Origin: Pristionchus mayeri | Lineage: Eukaryota; Nematoda; Chromadorea; Rhabditida; Neodiplogasteridae | Direction of reading: 5' to 3' | Length of the DNA stretch: 64,000 nucleotides | Assembly: GCA_036245805.1 (NCBI GenBank) | Contig: BTRK01000003.1 | Span: 18,888,464-18,952,463, forward strand | In this document: positions 60,001 to 64,000 of the stretch, piece by piece | Layout: each line of letters starts with the position of its first letter | Numbering within the stretch: the first letter of the stretch is position 1 | The notes under the pieces: generated by a model | Database searches by the model: none | What the model saw: the letters and a program-made list of their open reading frames with translations, nothing else | What the model was told of the DNA's origin: nothing | Program-made: the position numbers and the translations under genes

Positions 60001-60700
60001 ATCCCCTAAGTGGAAACGAAATAAAGCGAGATCGTTTCAGAATGGTGAATTTGCATAATCATAATGAAAACGTGCAATTTAAATCTTCCAGCCCTCCTTC
60101 ATGTCATCGCAGTCCGATTCTCCCTTCTCCCCATCCTTCGTAGATTCCTTACCTCCTCAACCGCAAAATGCGACGATCAAGAGAAGAGGCAGAAAACCAG
60201 CTATAACCTCTCCCTTTTCTTCACTCTCCGTCACCCGCTCCGCCCCTCCGACTGCTGCAGCTGCAGAATCTGCAGGAACACCGACAAGCAGCAGCGGTAA
60301 TAATGGAGCCGACGCTAATACTGCTGGTGAACTTGATTTCAAACGCGTCATTGATCTTGGATATTTTCAGCCTCAATGATGATGCAGCCCATGTTCCAGA
60401 CAATGCTCACTCAACTAATGGAGCAAACTGTTTCGGTGAGAATTACTGATTAGTGAGAATAAATAAATGAAATATTACAGCAACTGTTCGCTGGTGGCGA
60501 TCAGAACCTCATTGGAACCAATTCTGCGAACAACGAGGAAGAAATGAGCACTAATAAGTTCGAATGGTCATACTCCTTTACTTGAAAAATTAGTTTACAG
60601 GTCGCTAATTAAAACAACAAGTTCAACAAATTCTTCTTCTAAGTCGCTCGATGACATTTTGCGAGAGACAGGAGGATATGAAGATGACAACGACGAATAA
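48015..60700 (+). CDS. STAT-like transcription factor, locus C (apparently intact, 28 exons, 822 aa)
   Basis: A signal-dependent transcription factor of the STAT family, expected to act in the nucleus after activation. Exons: 48015-48098, 50392-50510, 51329-51382, 54804-54896, 55525-55620, 55700-55750, 56132-56178, 56295-56382, 56443-56507, 56571-56631, 56690-56783, 56848-56949, 56989-57090, 57155-57297, 58551-58567, 58686-58804, 58981-59049, 59158-59238, 59282-59337, 59402-59477, 59542-59673, 59717-59826, 59872-59923, 59964-60044, 60092-60326, 60371-60435, 60481-60557 and 60601-60700; all phases agree (2469 nt). Marks by residue: basic RRRKRR near 17; DNA-binding part about 117-340 ending SLPFLIAITND near 321; linker with SLTDRELLHFQAMIF and TPWQW (461-465); SH2 about 514-664 with IMIRF (Arg 547); AT-hook-like RRGRKP near 695; tail SKSLDDIL. 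The N-terminal protein-interaction domain and a full coiled coil are missing, as in nematode STATs. The usual phospho-Tyr after the SH2 is not visible; the only C-terminal Tyr is in GGYEDD near 816. Introns hold a non-LTR fragment and several foldbacks. Confidence 0.82.
48680..49985 (-). mobile_element. 5'-truncated non-LTR retrotransposon in STAT C intron 1
   Basis: The minus-strand frames 49474-49977 (MPQGTVLGPLLFLL, CRLFADDIKLF) and 48936-49430 are the reverse transcriptase core and C-terminal part of a CR1/jockey-like element, separated by a frame break. The 3' tail is TAAATAAATAAAAT-like at 48710-48740. Everything upstream of the QG motif is lost at about 49985. It is a different family from the element at 33318-34945, judged by its 3' end. 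Confidence 0.8.
51664..51733 (+). tRNA. tRNA-like sequence (Gly-GCC-like, degenerate)
   Basis: CGCATGGCTCAGTGGTGAAG resembles tRNA 5' half and A box, TTGCCAA could be a Gly anticodon loop, and GTGTTCGAACCCC is a B box. The acceptor stem (CGCGCA with TGAGGGG-like end) does not pair well. Probably a pseudogene. Confidence 0.4.
52232..52592. mobile_element. ~360-bp foldback MITE in STAT C intron 3
   Basis: Arms CTCTCACGAGG...GCCCATATCGTGGTACAATC and the complement GATTGTACCACGATATGGGC...CTCTCATGAG face each other. The inner pair CGATCGGCG/CGCCGATCG surrounds a centre rich in CTGCAGCAAGC. No clear target duplication is seen. Confidence 0.65.
53322..54595. mobile_element. Foldback element, AGAGGTCTTCTGAGA family, truncated
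   Basis: It starts AGAGGTCTTCTGAGAGATTG at 53315-53335 and its arms repeat inwards over about 0.6 kb (GTCAAGGACTTTCGAGTTCG versus CGAACTCGAAAGTCCTTGAC). The right arm lacks the terminal ~70 bp present in the other two family members. It lies in STAT C intron 3. Confidence 0.8.
57354..58516. mobile_element. Foldback element in STAT C intron 14
   Basis: The 1163-bp inverted repeat has ends GAGAGACTATCTGAGTGA and its complement, flanked by GTAA on both sides (57350-57353, 58517-58520). The paralogous intron of locus A (near 1709) has no insert. Its centre carries two facing CCTACCGTAACCCAAAC motifs. Frames inside, such as 58202-58396, are not genes. Confidence 0.85.
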
Positions 60701-61034
60701 ATAGAGAACTAAGCAATGGAGGATAATCGGTTCAATCCTATATTTTATATCTTTTCGTGGTGTCTCTTTCTTTGTTCGCTCTCTTAATGATTAATGACTC
60801 TTAGTGATCTTAATGATCTTAATGATTAAAGACTTAAGCTCTTCCCAGCCATTTCTTGCTCACAGTTCCGAACAGTCAGACGAAGGTTGCAAAGAGGCAA
60901 ATGTCCTTGATGCAACATAATAATTTTTTTCATTTTTAACGGCATTCAGAAACTCGAAATTCAAATATTTATTGCGAAGCATATCCAATATTTGCTTTCG
61001 AAAATCGCTATTTTAGACCTTTAACTTGTAACTA
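60701..61034. other. 3' flank of STAT locus C
   Basis: The first ~60 bases match the 3' flank of locus A (ATAGAGAACTAAGCAA, GGAGGATAATCG). Then short TTAATGATCTTAATGATTAA repeats at 60780-60835. No gene. Confidence 0.5.
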
Positions 61035-62276
61035 TTGGGGTGTCCGGAAAGTTCGTATAATGCTTCGGAAAAAAGTCAGTTCGCGATCAAATGCAGTGAT
61101 TGCGCAATCTGTTTGTCAACAATGTATTGCATCATTCTGACGTTGAGTAGTGAGAGGATTTAATCAGTCTCCTAGTTGCTACATTGATTCTTGTGATGGA
61201 CTCCCATCTCTACCTCCGAGCAGTTTTACTTCATTACTACCGTCTTGGCCGATCCGTGAAGGAGGCCCACTCTGCCCTGGCCCAGTCGGAAGGAGCTGAC
61301 GCCCCCTCCATACCCTTCTGCTATAAGTGGTTCTCCCGCTTCAAGAAAGGGGAGTTTGGTCTCGATGATCAACCCCGCTCTGGACGCCCTCCCTCCCTCG
61401 ATCAGCCTCTCGTTCTCCGCACACTGAAGCGCAAGCCCATGGCCAGTGTGCGTGAGTTGAAGAAGGATACTGGTACTCCCAGATCAACGGTGTCCGATAT
61501 CATCCATCGATCTGGGAAGAAGCCGAAACTCCCACAAGTGATTCCCCATGACCTCTCCCCCGAACAGCTGAAAACTCGTGTTCAAGTCTGTCGGGAATTA
61601 CTCCATCGTAGATCCAATCTTCGATGGGTCAATTCCATCATCGCTACAGATGAGAAGTGGATCACGTACGATAACCCTGTGAGGAGACTGCAATGGGTGG
61701 ATGCAGATGAGAAGCCCACGCCCGTCCCGAAGAAGGAAGAGCACGGAAAAAAGGAACTCCTCTGCTTCTTCTTCTCAGTGCTCGGTCCCATCTACTGGGA
61801 GATCCTCGCCCCTGGCACCAGCATCAATACCGACCCCTTCTCTGAACAACTGCAAGATGTCGCGATCAGAGTCCCTCCCAGACTCCTGAACCAGGGCAAA
61901 ATTCTTCTTCTGATGGACAATGCTCTCCCACATCGAGCGAAGATGACCCAGAAGAAAATGGACGAGCTGAAGATCGAGAGGATTCCCCATCCACCGTATT
62001 CCCCGGATCTCTCCCCATTCGACTACCACTGCTTCCGCTCTCTCTCTGAATTCTGCAAAGGAAAGAAGTTCATGAATCGAGATGAAGTTGTGAGGGCTTT
62101 CGTGAACTGGGCGGTCTCGAAGAAACCCGCATTCTGGAAGAGAGGAATCGAGACCCTGCCCACTCGCTGGAGGGAGGTAGTGAGAAAGAAGGGGGCATAC
62201 ATTGGTCACTGAGAATTGTAAAGCATTGAATAAAAAATAAAAACAAAAAATTATACGAACTTTCCGGACACCCCAA
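61035..62276 (+). mobile_element. Mariner transposon, apparently complete
   Basis: The 1242-bp element has terminal inverted repeats TTGGGGTGTCCGGAAAGTTC (about 27 bp) and TA duplications at 61033-61034 and 62277-62278. It encodes one uninterrupted transposase. Its position inside the duplicated STAT 3' flank, with no counterpart in the locus A flank, shows that it arrived after the duplication. Confidence 0.95.
61184..62212 (+). CDS. Mariner transposase (DD34D)
   Basis: A 342-codon transposase that cuts and pastes its own element by a DDE/D reaction. The N-terminal part is a paired helix-turn-helix DNA-binding region (HYYRLGRSVKEAHSAL, then PRSTVSDIIHRSG). The interdomain motif equivalent to WVPHEL reads VIPHDL. 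Catalytic Asp residues lie in IATDEKWITYDN, LLMDNALPHRA and SPDLSPFDYHCF; 34 residues separate the second and third, giving DD34D. The length matches the usual 340-350 aa. The more likely start is the Met at 61196 (MDSHLYLRAV), four codons into the frame. There are no stops or frameshifts, so it may be active. The codons are richer in G+C than the surrounding DNA. Confidence 0.95.
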   Translation: MILVMDSHLYLRAVLLHYYRLGRSVKEAHSALAQSEGADAPSIPFCYKWFSRFKKGEFGLDDQPRSGRPPSLDQPLVLRTLKRKPMASVRELKKDTGTPRSTVSDIIHRSGKKPKLPQVIPHDLSPEQLKTRVQVCRELLHRRSNLRWVNSIIATDEKWITYDNPVRRLQWVDADEKPTPVPKKEEHGKKELLCFFFSVLGPIYWEILAPGTSINTDPFSEQLQDVAIRVPPRLLNQGKILLLMDNALPHRAKMTQKKMDELKIERIPHPPYSPDLSPFDYHCFRSLSEFCKGKKFMNRDEVVRAFVNWAVSKKPAFWKRGIETLPTRWREVVRKKGAYIGH

Positions 62277-62278
62277 TA

Positions 62279-64000
62279 GTCTCGTAAGGCCGACCTGCCT
62301 AACCAATGAAATACATGACTCGATAGCCAAGGAATTGAGAAAGAAATTATAGTAGCGGATTTTCAAATTTCGACCTAGGTTTCGCGTAGCATCAATTTCC
62401 GTAGCGCTCTATGAAGAAAAAAACCGCAAAACAGCAAAAATGGGGTGAAATAATCGGTCTCTCCTCTTCTCTCATTAGAATACGTCCTCCGCGATATTGG
62501 ACATTCTCATCCATTCTGACAGGCTGTGCACTCCACTTCTGTACGACTAGGTTCAGTCCGGGTAGAGGAAATGAGTGCAAAATACTAGTGAAAATCGATG
62601 TGCGCTTATTTCGAAACAATTTCGTAATTATTTTACATTCATTCCATTCGCTCCTCTCTTCTTCTCTTCAGCCTTCCCATTCATCGCCTTCTTCTATTCA
62701 TCGTCCCCTCAGTCTTCCTATCTTTTCACACCTGTTTCGCAATTTAGTGGAAATGTTGTACAAATATTTAGGATGATTCGATATCTATTTTAATGAAACA
62801 TTTTGCGGACAAAGAGTCGATCGCCGACACTAGTTCGACCACAAGCTGATGTTGATCCCCGGTAACAACCCTTAGAAGTTCCTGAAATATCGATTCTTCC
62901 AGTTTTTCATCAGCATCCCTTATCACTCTCACACGCAGATCAACTAATTTTGGGCACAGCGAGATGGCCTTATCGTCTTTTCCCTTCTTGCCTAATCATC
63001 AACTCTCTATTTTGTCATGTCTCTCCTCTTCCTCTCTTTTCTCACCTCAACAACTGTCGTTGACAGGAATACGTGGCTCTGAGTAATTGCGAAGGCCCCG
63101 TGATGTTTACATGCTTAGTCGATGATTCACGCGTAGAGAGTCTCGAATAGAAACTGCGTATTGAAAATATTCAGATTTATCATATGTTCAACACTAATCA
63201 ACGACGATAGGCTCTATGTATAGCAGCCACAATTGCACAACGAACATAAATATGCCTAACGTGGATAATGTGTTGACTTTCTCTTTGGGATGAGCAGGGC
63301 ATGCGTCGCGTGCCGTGCTCTCTCGACGGCTGGCCTGCATTCGAGCACTCGAGACATTTTTGAACTGTTTTTTGCGTCTCGAAAATGAGTCGAGGAGAGC
63401 GCGCCTCTTCGCGATCTACCATTCCTGTCTAGGGCACGAGCCGTTTTCGAACCTTCCCAAAACAGAAAAACGCGGCAAGAGACGCACGTAGCGGGGTAGT
63501 CGCACAAGCCACTCAAATAGTTGATTGTGAGCTATTTTAATCACCCTATGGCATAATTAGTGTGATGATTGCGCGTTATGCACTGCTCCTTCCCTTTAAT
63601 CATTTCCATTGATCCAGTGTCCTGAGGATCTCGATGTGAATTGGTGGTGGAATGAGAACTAAAGGCCAAACAAACGTGCGAATTCCGTGTCAAATTCGTG
63701 AATAAAAAGATCGACTCATAGCGGATGATCAATATTTTCTCATCTCGGTTTCGGATTAAAGAAAAAGAGCAGAGAGAAACACTATAGCTCCACTCCTGAC
63801 CATTATGTCAGCTGATTGTTATTAACGGTCTATAATGTAGCCAGTGCATAATTTCAAAGTATTAGAGTTTTTCTTCAAATATTTAGTGCGCTGAATTATA
63901 GTTTTTCTGACGTATTTCAACGCGTAGAAACCGAATTTCCATATCTGATCGCGAGAAAATGAAAATGAAGGAAGTTATGGCTGAAAACCCGAAAATTTCG
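62279..64000. other. Duplicated 3' flank of STAT locus C and unassigned sequence to the window end
   Basis: Blocks at 62535-62610 and 62880-63080 match the locus A flank at 4185-4275 and 4590-4800. From about 63180 on, nothing is recognised; the minus-strand frames at 63198-63516 have no family features. Confidence 0.45.

Noticed and set aside
63198..63516. Two overlapping minus-strand frames near the window end
   Set aside because: No motif, no splice context and no similarity to the other genes in the window.

Overview
The window looks like a repeat-rich piece of a rhabditid-type nematode genome. The evidence is many short introns (about 40-60 bp) with TTTTCAG-like acceptors, predicted spliced-leader acceptor sites just upstream of start codons, RTE and mariner elements, and tRNA-derived short repeats. 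No species is claimed. There are no operons, CRISPR arrays or prokaryotic signals.

The main genes are four plus-strand loci of one STAT-like transcription factor family. Locus C (48015-60700) is a 28-exon model that closes in phase over 822 codons. It has a p53-like DNA-binding region ending in an SLPFLIAITND block, a linker with a TPWQW motif, an SH2-like domain with the RF motif, an AT-hook-like RGRKP and an acidic SLDDIL tail. Locus B (36246-43542) keeps almost the same exon lengths but has an out-of-frame start and two in-frame stops. Locus A (left edge to 3855) has lost the DNA-binding exons and carries a stop. Locus D (31510-33285) retains only the first three exons. The flanks of A and C are also duplicated, so this is a decaying tandem array with one apparently intact member.

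Layout: 1-3855 STAT locus A with a TTAA-flanked element; 3856-5290 duplicated 3' flank; 5288-5960 Helitron-like repeat invaded by a non-LTR fragment; 5990-7080 a ~120-bp tandem repeat; 7150-11071 two large foldback elements back to back; 12290-12650 a dispersed repeat; 13200-14315 a perfect palindrome and two copies of PITP exons; 14866-19333 an arylacetamide-deacetylase-like esterase that stops before its catalytic-His exon and has a foldback and a non-autonomous mariner in one intron; 19480-25560 a minus-strand THAP-domain DDE transposase region with tRNA-Lys-bearing repeats; 25727-28633 an intact RTE-type ORF; 29840-31156 a foldback; 31510-43542 STAT D and B with a truncated non-LTR element between; 44584-47618 a TA-flanked foldback and a hAT-like MITE; 48015-60700 STAT C with several elements in its introns; 61035-62276 an apparently intact mariner inserted in the duplicated flank; 62277-64000 intergenic.

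The STAT copies act as dated landing pads: insertions in one paralog can be compared with an empty site in another. Much of the remaining sequence is inverted-repeat (foldback) DNA, and several repeats contain tRNA-like promoters. All exon models are hand-read from splice signals and paralog alignment; no search or transcript data were used.
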